DNA from: Actinomycetes bacterium
GTDB taxonomy: Bacteria; Actinomycetota; Acidimicrobiia; Spongiisociales; UBA4744
DNA length: 7,155 bases
Direction: 5' to 3'
Assembly (NCBI GenBank): GCA_024641205.1
Contig: JAHEDM010000131.1
Span: forward strand, 1-7,155
Under the pieces are notes generated by a model. It did no database searches. It was given only the letters and a program-made list of their open reading frames with translations, and was not told the origin of the DNA. Each line of letters opens with the position of its first letter. Positions within the stretch are counted from its first letter, which is position 1. Made by a program: the position numbers and the translations under genes. Shown here one piece after another: positions 1 to 6,655 of this stretch.

Positions 1-1
1 C

Positions 2-391
2 AAGGGCGCTACCCGCGCCTTCGGACCCGGCAATCCCGGACTCCCTGCGGACCTGCGGCCGGTTGGTCAACCGGTCTTGATACCCGGCAGCATGGGCACG
101 GCTTCCTGGGTGCTGGTCGGGGCGGAGGGGAATCCGGCCTTTGCGACCGCCGCCCACGGTGCAGGGCGGTTGATGAGTCGCAAAAAGGCCAAGCAACTCG
201 AAACGGGCAGCGAGGTGCGCCGCGGCCTGGAAGCGGATGGGATCTCCGTGCGACCCGGATCAGTGCAGCTCCTTTCGGAAGAAGCGCCTTACGCATACAA
301 AGACGTCGATGAGGTCGTCGATGCCTGTGCCCGGGCCGGCCTCGCCAACCCGGTGGCGCGCCTGCGCCCCCTCGGAGTCGTCAAGGGCTAG
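2..391 (+). CDS. rtcB: RNA-splicing ligase RtcB, C-terminal part (5' end outside window)
   Basis: This is the last 129 residues of RtcB, the GTP- and Mn(2+)-dependent RNA ligase that joins 2',3'-cyclic phosphate or 3'-phosphate ends to 5'-OH ends in tRNA splicing or RNA repair. The reading frame is open from base 2 and ends with TAG at 389-391. Family hallmarks seen in order are [10 protein letters not shown] near the edge, [17 protein letters not shown], the HGAGR-x-MSR block, [11 protein letters not shown] and the terminal [12 protein letters not shown]. The histidine of HGAGR (codon 155-157) matches the one that becomes guanylylated in characterised RtcB proteins, so the catalytic end looks intact. 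The residues just before it (ATAA) differ from the Ser/Cys-containing versions I remember. RtcB is normally about 400-480 residues, so roughly three quarters lies upstream of the window. It converges on hspR, leaving a 72-base gap, so it is not in the chaperone operon. Identification is secure; the biological substrate is unknown. Confidence 0.95.
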   Translation, partial: KGATRAFGPGNPGLPADLRPVGQPVLIPGSMGTASWVLVGAEGNPAFATAAHGAGRLMSRKKAKQLETGSEVRRGLEADGISVRPGSVQLLSEEAPYAYKDVDEVVDACARAGLANPVARLRPLGVVKG

Positions 392-400
392 AAGAATCCG

Positions 401-449
401 GTTTTGGCGTCGCAGGAACATGCATAGCGTGGCTCTACGACGCCAAAAC
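401..449. repeat. Perfect 12-bp inverted repeat in the rtcB/hspR convergent gap
   Basis: The left arm GTTTTGGCGTCG (401-412) is exactly complementary to the right arm CGACGCCAAAAC (438-449), with a 25-nt loop. It lies between the ends of two converging genes, where a shared transcription terminator would be expected. However, the T-run is at the outer edge of the left arm and the A-run at the outer edge of the right arm, and no U-tract follows on either strand. It is therefore not a classic intrinsic terminator. It could be a terminator of another type, an RNA 3'-end stabilising stem or a protein-binding site. A short odd palindrome (CGCTC-A-GAGCG, 449-459) directly follows the right arm. Confidence 0.6.
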
Positions 450-463
450 GCTCAGAGCGGTCG

Positions 464-886
464 CTACTCGAACAGGTCCTTGATCCGCCTGCGCACGTCG
501 GGGTGGAGTTGTGTGCGCAAGACAATGTCCCGGCGATAGCTGCGGTGTACTTTGGCGATCTCACGGTCGACCTGCTCCTCGGCCACGGACAAGTCAGCCT
601 TGATCTGGGAAAGCTCTTGCTCGAGCTTGACGACGCGTTCGCGAAGCTCGAGAACCTTTCTGACCCCTTCGAGGTTGAGTCCTTGTTCCGTCAGCTCCTG
701 GATCAGGGTCAGCCGGTTCAGGTCTTCCTGGGAGTAGCGGCGGGTTCCGCCCGGGGTCCGATAGGGCTCGATCAATCCGCGTCGCTCATAGATCCGAAGG
801 GTCTGGGGGTGGACGCCCGCCAGTTCAGCCGCGACCGAGATCACGAATACTGCCTGGTTCTCACGGCTGGTCTTGCGTTGAGTCAT
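464..886 (-). CDS. hspR: HspR, MerR-family heat-shock repressor
   Basis: This 140-residue protein is a MerR-family DNA-binding regulator. Residues 16-39 form the helix-turn-helix (ISVAAELAGVHPQTLRIYERRGLI), followed by the wing RTPGGTRRYS (43-52). Residues from about 75 to 112 are a heptad-like charged stretch (LELRERVVKLEQEL...), expected to be the dimerisation coiled coil. The C-terminal tail is basic (HRSYRRDIVLR). In Streptomyces and Mycobacterium, HspR represses the dnaK operon by binding HAIR sites (CTTGAGT-N7-ACTCAAG) with DnaK as co-repressor. The gene is last in the operon: the dnaJ stop and this ATG are 1 nt apart (TGA-C-ATG). An AAGG at 893-896, inside the end of dnaJ, sits 6 nt from the ATG as a ribosome binding site. 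The family call is firm from sequence; the HspR name rests on sequence resemblance plus the operon context. Confidence 0.93.
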   Translation of the reverse strand: MTQRKTSRENQAVFVISVAAELAGVHPQTLRIYERRGLIEPYRTPGGTRRYSQEDLNRLTLIQELTEQGLNLEGVRKVLELRERVVKLEQELSQIKADLSVAEEQVDREIAKVHRSYRRDIVLRTQLHPDVRRRIKDLFE

Positions 887-887
887 G

Positions 888-2024
888 TCACACCTTCAGA
901 TGGGCGCGGGGGTTCTCATCGGTTTCGAACTGGTCGTGGAAATTTTGCAACGCCTTCTTGGCGTCCCGTGACAGTTTGGTCGGCACGACCACTTCAACAG
1001 TGGCAAGCAGGTCACCTTTGCGACCACGTGGCCTGATCACCCCACGGCCCCGCACGCGGAAGGTCTTGCCGCTCTTGGTCCCTGCCGGCACCTTGAGCCG
1101 TACGGCCCCGTCCAGCGTTGGCACAGCGATCTCGGCGCCGAGGGCGGCTTCCGTGAACGTAACCGGGAGCTTGACGGTGATGTCATCGCCTCTTCGTTTG
1201 AAGATGGGATGGGTAGCAACATGGGTCTTGACGAGAAGGTCTCCGGCGGGTCCGCCATTTCGGCCTGGTGAGCCCTTGCCCTTGAGCCGGATGGTTGCCC
1301 CATCCCGAACGCCTGCCGGGATCTTGACGTTCAATGTCCTGGACCGCATTTCGGTTCCGCGTCCGCCGCACGTGTGGCAGGGTTGCTGCACGACGCGACC
1401 CGACCCGGCGCAGTTTTGACATGGTTGGGTCATCGAGAAGAAACCCTGGCTTTGGGCAGTCATTCCGGACCCGCCACACACCCGACATGTCTCGACGGAT
1501 GTGCCCGGCTCGGCTCCGGAACCGCGACATGTGCGGCACGATGCCTCACCCTGGACACCTACTGAGGTGGTCGCCCCGGCGATGGCGTCTTCGAAGGAGA
1601 GGTGGAGTTCGGTAGCCAGATCCGCGCCGCGTTGCGGACCGCTCTGCGCCCTGCCGCCAAATCCGAAAAGATCCCCGAGTCCGCCCCCCGCTCCCCCCAG
1701 GAGGTCGGAGAGGTCTTCCATGCGTATGCGTTGGCCGCCGCCCCCGAAACCGCCTCCGCCGGGCGCCCCGAATCCGCGGAAGCCTCCCGAGTCGACCATT
1801 TGCCTGACCTGATCGTATTCCTCCCGCTGTTCCTTGTTGGAGAGGGTGGCGTTCGCTTCGGAGATGTCTTTGAACTTATCCTCGGCTGCTTTGTCGCCCG
1901 GGTTGGCGTCCGGATGGTATTTCTGGGCGAGCTTGCGATAGGCCTTCTTGATCTCGTCGGCCGAAGCGGTTTTCGAAACCCCGAGGACTTTGTAGAAGTC
2001 CTTCTCGACCCAATCTCTATTCAT
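888..2024 (-). CDS. dnaJ: Chaperone protein DnaJ (Hsp40, type I)
   Basis: DnaJ binds unfolded polypeptides and stimulates DnaK ATP hydrolysis in the cytoplasm. The 378-residue protein has the full type I layout. The J domain covers about residues 8-72, with the HPD motif at 37-39. A Gly/Phe-rich linker runs from about 80 to 130. The zinc-binding region has four CxxCxGxG repeats: [24 protein letters not shown] and CHTCGGRG, with cysteines at 163/166, 180/183, 202/205 and 216/219. A C-terminal substrate-binding and dimerisation region follows. The N-terminal [12 protein letters not shown] resembles the DnaJ1 of actinobacterial dnaK operons. The ATG at 2022-2024 overlaps the end of grpE by 8 nt (ATGAATAG). 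No clear Shine-Dalgarno precedes it, so translation is probably coupled to grpE. All key residues are present. Confidence 0.97.
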   Translation of the reverse strand: MNRDWVEKDFYKVLGVSKTASADEIKKAYRKLAQKYHPDANPGDKAAEDKFKDISEANATLSNKEQREEYDQVRQMVDSGGFRGFGAPGGGGFGGGGQRIRMEDLSDLLGGAGGGLGDLFGFGGRAQSGPQRGADLATELHLSFEDAIAGATTSVGVQGEASCRTCRGSGAEPGTSVETCRVCGGSGMTAQSQGFFSMTQPCQNCAGSGRVVQQPCHTCGGRGTEMRSRTLNVKIPAGVRDGATIRLKGKGSPGRNGGPAGDLLVKTHVATHPIFKRRGDDITVKLPVTFTEAALGAEIAVPTLDGAVRLKVPAGTKSGKTFRVRGRGVIRPRGRKGDLLATVEVVVPTKLSRDAKKALQNFHDQFETDENPRAHLKV

Positions 2025-2628
2025 AATCGACCGCGACGAGAGCGGCGCGCAGCAATCGGCCCTTGAGGGTATATCCGCGCCGCATTTCCTGGGTGACGAT
2101 CAGCCGGCCGTTGCCGGGCTCGGGCGCCAGCACGGCTTCATGCAGTTCCGGGTTGAACTCAGATCCCACGGTTGGGATGGCCTCGAGTCCTTCCTTGGCC
2201 AGCGTGTCGAGCAGCAGATTCAGTGTGCCGCGTACCCCGTCGAGGAGTTTTTTCTCAGCAGGGGTTTCCGCCTCGGTAATCAGGGCAGCCTCGAGGGTAT
2301 CGATGGTCGGCATGAGGCCGATCACCACCCGCTGGGAGGCGCGCTCGATGTTTTCGGCCTGGTCCCGCAGCATCCGCTTGCGGAAGTTGTCGAAATCGGC
2401 GGCCACGCGCTGCAGATCTGCCAGATAGAGGCCCGCCTCTTCGCGAGCTCCGGTCAGCTCGGTCAGGAGGAGCTGGACGGCCGCTTCACGGTCTTCCGGA
2501 AGCTCCAATCCGAGTACATGCGGGTCGATGATACGAGGCTCGGCCTCGAAGACGATCTCACCGGTAACCAACTCGACGTCTTCGAACGGTTCGAGGTCCT
2601 CCATCTCGTCGTTTGTTTCAGGAGGCAC
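2017..2628 (-). CDS. grpE: GrpE, nucleotide exchange factor for DnaK
   Basis: GrpE releases ADP from DnaK so that the chaperone can rebind ATP and let go of its substrate. The 203-residue protein has an acidic, probably disordered N-terminus (residues 1-45), a long helical segment from about 45 to 105 containing [15 protein letters not shown], and the C-terminal beta domain with the family signature [20 protein letters not shown] (147-166) and [18 protein letters not shown] (183-200). The start is a GTG at 2626-2628, 5 nt after the dnaK stop. A GAGGG at the very end of dnaK lies 9 nt upstream of the GTG and supports it. The first internal ATG (2602-2604) would remove only eight residues and has no evident ribosome binding site. 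The N-terminal stretch [18 protein letters not shown] is not one I recognise from other GrpEs, though this part is variable in the family. Confidence 0.95.
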   Translation of the reverse strand: MPPETNDEMEDLEPFEDVELVTGEIVFEAEPRIIDPHVLGLELPEDREAAVQLLLTELTGAREEAGLYLADLQRVAADFDNFRKRMLRDQAENIERASQRVVIGLMPTIDTLEAALITEAETPAEKKLLDGVRGTLNLLLDTLAKEGLEAIPTVGSEFNPELHEAVLAPEPGNGRLIVTQEMRRGYTLKGRLLRAALVAVDYE

Positions 2629-2633
2629 AGTGA

Positions 2634-4463
2634 CTAACCCTCGTCGCCCTCGTCGATGATCTCTGCTTCGACCACGTCGTCGTCATCTTCGGTGCCTGTC
2701 TGATCGGTTGAGGCGCCTGCGGAGGCCTGCTGCTGGTAGAGCCGCTGTGCCAGAGCTTGCGAGGCTTGTAGCACGGCATCCATTTTGGGTCGCAGCGTGT
2801 CCGGAGTTGCGTCTTTGTTCTCTGTCTCGGTTCGCAACTCGGCCAGCGTCGACTCGATGGCTGCTTTCTCCTCGTCGTTGAGTTGATCGGCCTGCTCGGT
2901 CAGCAGCTTCTCCGTCTGATGCACCACCTGCTCAGCCTGATTGTGGGTCTCGGCCGCTTCCCTGCGAACCCGGTCTTCCTCGGCGTGCGCCTCGGCGTCT
3001 TTGATCATGGTGTCGATGTCTTCGTGGGCGAGCGCGGTGCCACCGGTGATCGTCATCGCCTGTTCCTTGCCGGTGCCGAGGTCCTTGGCGGTGACGTGGA
3101 CGATTCCGTTCGCGTCGATGTCGAAGGTGACTTCGATTTGTGGCAGGCCCATGGGAGCCGGCGGCAGGCCCGTGAGGCGAAACTTGCCAAGGCTCTTGTT
3201 GTCGTTTGCCATCTGTCGTTCGCCCTGGAGCACGTGGATCTCGACTTCCGGCTGATTGTTCTCAGCCGTGGTGAAGATCTCTGAGCGCCGGGTGGGAATA
3301 GTCGTATTGCGTTCGATCATCTTGGTGGAGATGGCGCCCTTGGTCTCGATGCTGAGCGTCAGCGGAGTGACGTCGAGCAGCAGGATGTCTTTGACATCGC
3401 CCTTCAAGACTCCGGCCTGCAAGGCGGCTCCGGCCGCGACTACTTCGTCGGGGTTCACACCCTTGTGCGGTTCCTTGCCGCCGGTCAAGTCGCGGATCAG
3501 GTCCTGAACAGCCGGCATGCGGGTTGAGCCGCCGACCAGCACGACGTCGTCGATGTCGGAGACGTTGATGCCGGCGTCCTTGATGGCTTGATGGAACGGT
3601 CCCTTGCATTTCTCGAGCAGACTGTCGGTGAGCTTCTGGAACTCGGACCGGGTCAGTTTCTTCTGGAGGTGGAGCGGTCCCTCGGCTGTTGCGGTTATGA
3701 ACGGAAGGTTTATCTCGGTTTCGGCCACCGAGGACAACTCGATCTTGGCCTTCTCGGAGGCTTCCTTCAGGCGCTGTAGGGCCATCCGGTCCTTGGAGAG
3801 ATCGACGCCGCTCTCCTTCTTGAACTCAGCGACAAGCCAATCCATGACGGCATCGTCCCAATCATCGCCCCCCAACTTCGTGTTGCCACTCGTCGACTTC
3901 ACCTCGAAAACGCCCTCACCGATCTCGAGGAGGGAGACATCGAAGGTTCCGCCTCCGAGGTCGAACACGAGGACGGTGTGATCGTGTTTCTTGTCGAGCC
4001 CATAGGCCAGCGATGAGGCGGTCGGCTCGTTGACGATACGAAGCACCTCCAAGCCGGCGATCTGACCGGCTTCTTTGGTGGCCTGGCGTTGGGCGTCGTT
4101 GAAGTAGGCAGGCACGGTGATGACGGCCTCGTTGACCTTGTCACCGAGGAAGGCTTCGGCATCGCGCTTGAGCTTCATCAAGATGCGGGCCGATATCTCC
4201 TGAGCGGTGTACATCTTGCCGTCGATGTCGAACTTCTTGTCGGTTCCCATGTACCGCTTGACCGAGCGGATGGTCCGGTCCGGGTTGGTGATGGCCTGGC
4301 GCTTGGCAACTTCCCCGACCAGAACTTCGTCGTCCTTGAACGCCACTACCGATGGGGTGGTGCGCTGCCCTTCCGCGTTGGGGACGATGGTTGGCTCTCC
4401 GCCTTCCATCACTGCGATTGCACTGTTGGTGGTCCCCAGATCGATGCCTACTACTTTTGCCAT
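2634..4463 (-). CDS. dnaK: Chaperone protein DnaK (Hsp70)
   Basis: This is the central ATP-dependent chaperone of the operon, 609 residues and apparently complete. The N-terminal ATPase domain shows the phosphate-1 motif GIDLGTTNS (6-14), [13 protein letters not shown] (144-156), the phosphate-2 motif DLGGGTFD (168-175) and the adenosine-side motif GGSTRMP (311-317). The interdomain linker DILLLDV spans 359-365. The substrate-binding beta domain follows, then a charged helical lid and an acidic tail ([17 protein letters not shown]). Between YMGTDKKF and YTAQEIS the protein lacks the roughly 23-27 residue insertion of Gram-negative DnaKs, consistent with a monoderm such as an actinobacterium. 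The ATG at 4461-4463 gives the canonical N-terminus [12 protein letters not shown] and has a GAGG 7 nt upstream (4471-4474). It is the first gene of the chaperone operon and in related bacteria also serves as co-repressor for HspR. Confidence 0.98.
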   Translation of the reverse strand: MAKVVGIDLGTTNSAIAVMEGGEPTIVPNAEGQRTTPSVVAFKDDEVLVGEVAKRQAITNPDRTIRSVKRYMGTDKKFDIDGKMYTAQEISARILMKLKRDAEAFLGDKVNEAVITVPAYFNDAQRQATKEAGQIAGLEVLRIVNEPTASSLAYGLDKKHDHTVLVFDLGGGTFDVSLLEIGEGVFEVKSTSGNTKLGGDDWDDAVMDWLVAEFKKESGVDLSKDRMALQRLKEASEKAKIELSSVAETEINLPFITATAEGPLHLQKKLTRSEFQKLTDSLLEKCKGPFHQAIKDAGINVSDIDDVVLVGGSTRMPAVQDLIRDLTGGKEPHKGVNPDEVVAAGAALQAGVLKGDVKDILLLDVTPLTLSIETKGAISTKMIERNTTIPTRRSEIFTTAENNQPEVEIHVLQGERQMANDNKSLGKFRLTGLPPAPMGLPQIEVTFDIDANGIVHVTAKDLGTGKEQAMTITGGTALAHEDIDTMIKDAEAHAEEDRVRREAAETHNQAEQVVHQTEKLLTEQADQLNDEEKAAIESTLAELRTETENKDATPDTLRPKMDAVLQASQALAQRLYQQQASAGASTDQTGTEDDDDVVEAEIIDEGDEG

Positions 4464-4516
4464 GTCTTCACCTCTGTATGTTGACTCGTTGGCCGTTGAA
4501 AATTTAGCGTGATCAC

Positions 4517-4545
4517 AGTGTATAACCTGAGTGGGGTATTGTCAT
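4517..4545 (-). promoter_or_regulatory. Candidate dnaK operon promoter, with a HAIR-like half-site
   Basis: Read on the minus strand, ATGACA (4540-4545) matches the -35 consensus at 5 of 6 positions. After exactly 17 nt comes TACACT (4517-4522), which matches the -10 consensus at 4 of 6. Transcription would begin near 4510, giving a leader of about 45 nt before dnaK. The spacer contains ACTCAGG (4526-4532), which matches 6 of 7 bases of the right half of the HspR box HAIR. The expected left half, 7 nt away, matches only 3 of 7, so a full HAIR site is not demonstrated. No CIRCE element (TTAGCACTC-N9-GAGTGCTAA) was found. Confidence 0.5.
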
Positions 4546-4569
4546 ATTTCATCTTTTTGCATTAAGGAG

Positions 4570-4598
4570 TTGAAATCTCTTCCTCGATTCGATACGAT
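4570..4598 (+). promoter_or_regulatory. Candidate arsM promoter
   Basis: TTGAAA (4570-4575) and TACGAT (4593-4598) are separated by 17 nt, the optimal spacing for a vegetative sigma-70-type promoter. They match the -35 and -10 consensus at 5 of 6 and 4 of 6 positions. Transcription would start near 4605, about 28 nt before the arsM ATG. The surrounding sequence is clearly richer in A and T than the flanking genes. Activity is inferred from sequence only. Confidence 0.5.
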
Positions 4599-4621
4599 AC
4601 ATAGATCAACATCGATATGTA
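4598..4621 (+). promoter_or_regulatory. Candidate operator: palindrome over the arsM transcription start
   Basis: TACATA (4598-4603) and TATGTA (4616-4621) are perfect inverted 6-bp arms separated by 12 nt. The palindrome begins at the last base of the predicted -10 hexamer, covers the predicted start site and ends at the ribosome binding site. Its size and AT-rich ends resemble operators of winged-helix repressors of the ArsR/SmtB type, which commonly control arsenic genes. No ArsR gene is present in the window, so the cognate regulator is unknown. Confidence 0.4.
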
Positions 4622-4632
4622 GGAGCTTCGCC

Positions 4633-5358
4633 ATGTCCGATATCAAGGAAGCGGTTCGCCAGCGCTACGCAACGGCTGCGTTGCAGGTCCGTGAAACCGG
4701 GTCTTGTTGTGGGCCTGATCCGGCCGCAGGCGACGGGCTCGGCGCCGAGTTGTATGCTGCCCTGGAGACCGAGGGGCTCCCCGATACGGCCCGGCTGGCG
4801 TCGCTGGGGTGTGGGAATCCGACCGCAGTTGCCGCTCTGGAAGCAGGGGAAGTAGTACTCGATCTCGGCTCGGGGGGCGGACTCGATGTCTTCCTCTCCG
4901 CTCGCCGGGTGGGGCCAACCGGCAAGGTATACGGATTGGACATGACCGACGAGATGTTAGAGCTGGCCCGTCGCAATCAGGCGGAAGCCGGAATTGCAAA
5001 CGTCGAGTTCCTCAACGGCGAGATCGAAGCGATCCCATTGCCGGATGACTCAATCGATGTGATCATCTCCAACTGCGTGATCAATCTTTCGGTTGACAAG
5101 CCGGGGGTCTTCCAAGAGGCGCATCGTGTTCTCAAGCCGGGCGGCCGATTTGCGGTGACCGACATCGTCACCACGCGGCGGTTCACGGAGGAGGAGCAGT
5201 CCGACCTGGCGGCCTGGACGGGATGCCTGGCCGGTGCACTGTTCAAAGATGATTTTGCGTCGGGTCTCGAGGACGCCGGATTCCACGACGTCGAGATGGA
5301 GGTCACCCACGAGGTGGCGCCTTCGGCGGTAAGCGCCATCATTCGGGCCACCGCCTGA
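4633..5358 (+). CDS. arsM: Arsenite S-adenosylmethionine methyltransferase ArsM
   Basis: ArsM transfers methyl groups from S-adenosylmethionine to trivalent arsenic, giving methylated and volatile arsenicals, and acts in the cytoplasm. The 241-residue protein has a class I methyltransferase fold with motif I LDLGSGGG (76-83), the acidic motif II region YGLDMT (100-105) and post-motif [11 protein letters not shown]. The family's arsenic-binding cysteines are visible: C60 in SLGCGNP, C138 in SNCVINL and C188 in WTGCLAG. An N-terminal pair, C25-C26 in GSCCG, is also typical. The ATG at 4633 is chosen because AGGAG (4621-4625) lies 7 nt upstream. The frame is open back to a GTG at 4531, but that would run across the promoter region. 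The gene is divergent from dnaK, and no arsR, arsB, arsC or acr3 gene is seen nearby, so it looks like a stand-alone arsM. Closely related methyltransferases of unknown substrate exist, but the cysteine set favours arsenite. Confidence 0.9.
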   Translation: MSDIKEAVRQRYATAALQVRETGSCCGPDPAAGDGLGAELYAALETEGLPDTARLASLGCGNPTAVAALEAGEVVLDLGSGGGLDVFLSARRVGPTGKVYGLDMTDEMLELARRNQAEAGIANVEFLNGEIEAIPLPDDSIDVIISNCVINLSVDKPGVFQEAHRVLKPGGRFAVTDIVTTRRFTEEEQSDLAAWTGCLAGALFKDDFASGLEDAGFHDVEMEVTHEVAPSAVSAIIRATA

Positions 5359-5386
5359 ACCTGATTTCTCCTGTGCGGGGGCGCCC

Positions 5387-5392
5387 TAGATT
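5387..5392 (+). promoter_or_regulatory. Candidate -10 element for a leaderless nagA transcript
   Basis: TAGATT fits the TANNNT pattern of actinobacterial -10 elements and ends 8 nt before the nagA ATG at 5401. A start site at the usual distance would fall at or within a base or two of the ATG itself. No convincing Shine-Dalgarno lies between it and the ATG. No strong -35 is visible, only a weak AT-rich stretch around 5362-5369. A perfect 8-bp palindrome, GGGCGCCC (5379-5386), abuts the hexamer. Confidence 0.35.
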
Positions 5393-5400
5393 GAGCGCGG

Positions 5401-6585
5401 ATGAGCAAGCCTCTCGCGATGTTGGGCGGCCGGGTGTTGACCCCGGAGGGCCTGGTTGAGTCCGATCTGGGGGTAGAAGGCGGGTTGATTTCCGAGCGAT
5501 TGCCTGAACAGGCGGACCTCGTTATCGATGCGAGCAGTCTGCTGGTTGCCCCGGGTTTGATTGATCTCCAGATCAATGGCGGTTTCGGTTTCGACTTCAC
5601 CGCTGATCCGGCCTCAATGTGGGAGGTAGGGCGGCAGCTGCCGGCTACCGGTGTGACTTCGTTTCTCCCCACCGTCATCACCTCGCCGGCTGGTAATCGA
5701 AGCGAGGCACTCCGCGTCCTGGCGAAGGGCCAACCGCCCGGGTACCGGGGCGCCCGGGTCCTCGGTCTCCACTTCGAGGGACCGATGCTTGCCCAGGATC
5801 AACGCGGGACTCATGAGTTAGCCCATCTGCGCGCCCCGGCATTAGAGGTTGTATATGGCTGGGGAAGGGCGGAGGGGGTCCGCCTGGTGACTCTGGCCCC
5901 GGAGCTGTCCGGAGCGGAGCCGGTGATCCAGATCTTGCTCGATCGGGGGGTGGTCGTGGCGGCCGGACACTCGGCAGCTACCTATGAGGAGGCCTGTGCA
6001 GCCCTGCGGACGGGCGTTACCCACGGCACACATCTGTTCAATGGGATGCCTCCGCTGGCTCCCCGCCTACCTGGTCTGGTGGGCGCATTGTTGGAACACG
6101 CCGACGCGTCGGTTGCCATCATCGCCGACGGTATCCACCTTCATCCGGCCACCGTACGTCTCATTCGGACGAGCAAACCGGCCACACAGGTGGTTTTGAC
6201 CACCGACGCTATGGCCGGGATGGGCGCTGGGCCGGGGGAGTACGCCCTCGGGAACGTGGTCATCACGGTGGGCGAACGTTCGGCTCGTAATCAAGCCGGT
6301 GGTCTGGCAGGCAGCATCCTCACCCTCGACCAGGCGGTTCGCAACTTCGCCTCATTTACCGGGTGCTCCAAGGAGGAGGCGCTGGCGGCCGCCTCGGCCA
6401 ATCCGGCTCAGGTGATCGGCGAGTCCGGGCGAGGACGGATTGAAGCGGGGAAAACGGCCGACGTGATCGTTCTGGACGATCAGTTGATGGTGCAGGCGAC
6501 CGTCGTCGAAGGGGTGCTGACCTATTGCCGTCCCGAATTCTCTGCGCGAATCACCACTCGAGAGAGCGGCTCGCCGGAGAATTAG
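5401..6585 (+). CDS. nagA: N-acetylglucosamine-6-phosphate deacetylase NagA
   Basis: NagA removes the acetyl group from N-acetylglucosamine-6-phosphate, giving glucosamine-6-phosphate for glycolysis or cell-wall recycling. The 394-residue protein is a full-length amidohydrolase-superfamily member. Visible elements are PGLIDLQINGGFG (51-63), where the first metal motif is Q57-x-N59 as in E. coli NagA rather than HxH, then the metal-ligand glutamate E126 in GLHFEGP, H190 in AAGHSAATYEEA, H211 in THLFNGM, the substrate-contact region ADGIHLHP (242-249), and the catalytic aspartate D269 in LTTDAM. LAGSILTLDQAVRN and KTADVIVLD complete the pattern. The QxN form suggests a single-metal active site. 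The ATG at 5401 gives a normal N-terminus but has no clear ribosome binding site. It is 42 nt downstream of arsM on the same strand and could be read from the arsM promoter, its own, or both. No nagB, nagK or PTS gene is in the window. Confidence 0.94.
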   Translation: MSKPLAMLGGRVLTPEGLVESDLGVEGGLISERLPEQADLVIDASSLLVAPGLIDLQINGGFGFDFTADPASMWEVGRQLPATGVTSFLPTVITSPAGNRSEALRVLAKGQPPGYRGARVLGLHFEGPMLAQDQRGTHELAHLRAPALEVVYGWGRAEGVRLVTLAPELSGAEPVIQILLDRGVVVAAGHSAATYEEACAALRTGVTHGTHLFNGMPPLAPRLPGLVGALLEHADASVAIIADGIHLHPATVRLIRTSKPATQVVLTTDAMAGMGAGPGEYALGNVVITVGERSARNQAGGLAGSILTLDQAVRNFASFTGCSKEEALAAASANPAQVIGESGRGRIEAGKTADVIVLDDQLMVQATVVEGVLTYCRPEFSARITTRESGSPEN

Positions 6586-6595
6586 ACGATCTGTC

Positions 6596-6624
6596 TTGCT
6601 TATTAGACATAACGTCTATACGAT
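6596..6624 (+). promoter_or_regulatory. Candidate promoter of the ABC transporter gene, with an embedded operator
   Basis: TTGCTT (6596-6601) and TACGAT (6619-6624) are 17 nt apart. The -35 match is weak (3 of 6 bases) while the -10 hexamer is identical to the one proposed for arsM. The spacer contains the palindrome TAGAC-ATAAC-GTCTA (6604-6618), perfect 5-bp arms around a 5-nt centre, filling all but two bases of the spacer. Such placement is typical of repressors that block RNA polymerase, for example TetR, MarR or PadR regulators of drug exporters, but no regulator gene is visible here. Confidence 0.42.
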
Positions 6625-6655
6625 CTGGGCGCACACCTGTGGGGAGTTGAATCAC

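Noticed and set aside
503..2066. Plus-strand open frames of 150-177 residues opposite hspR and dnaJ
   Set aside because: They lie antisense to confidently identified genes, show no recognisable domains and have no ribosome binding site context that would favour them.
2883..4512. Several plus-strand open frames opposite dnaK
   Set aside because: They are antisense shadows of a strongly conserved high-GC gene, with no family motifs and arginine/serine- or leucine-rich compositions typical of out-of-frame translation.
4509..4516. Palindrome GTGATCAC at the predicted dnaK transcription start
   Set aside because: Only 8 bp, with no extension on either side. It resembles neither HAIR nor CIRCE, so it may be chance.
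4531..4632. Longer arsM start at GTG 4531, or at TTG 4570, in the same frame
   Set aside because: Both would translate through the predicted promoter and operator. The GTG has no Shine-Dalgarno, and for the TTG the AAGGAG abuts the codon with no spacer. ATG 4633 has AGGAG at 7 nt and gives the normal family N-terminus.
4977..5681. Minus-strand 234-residue open frame across arsM and the start of nagA
   Set aside because: It is antisense to two genes with clear catalytic motifs and spans their intergenic region. The product is low in recognisable structure and rich in Ser, Arg and Pro.
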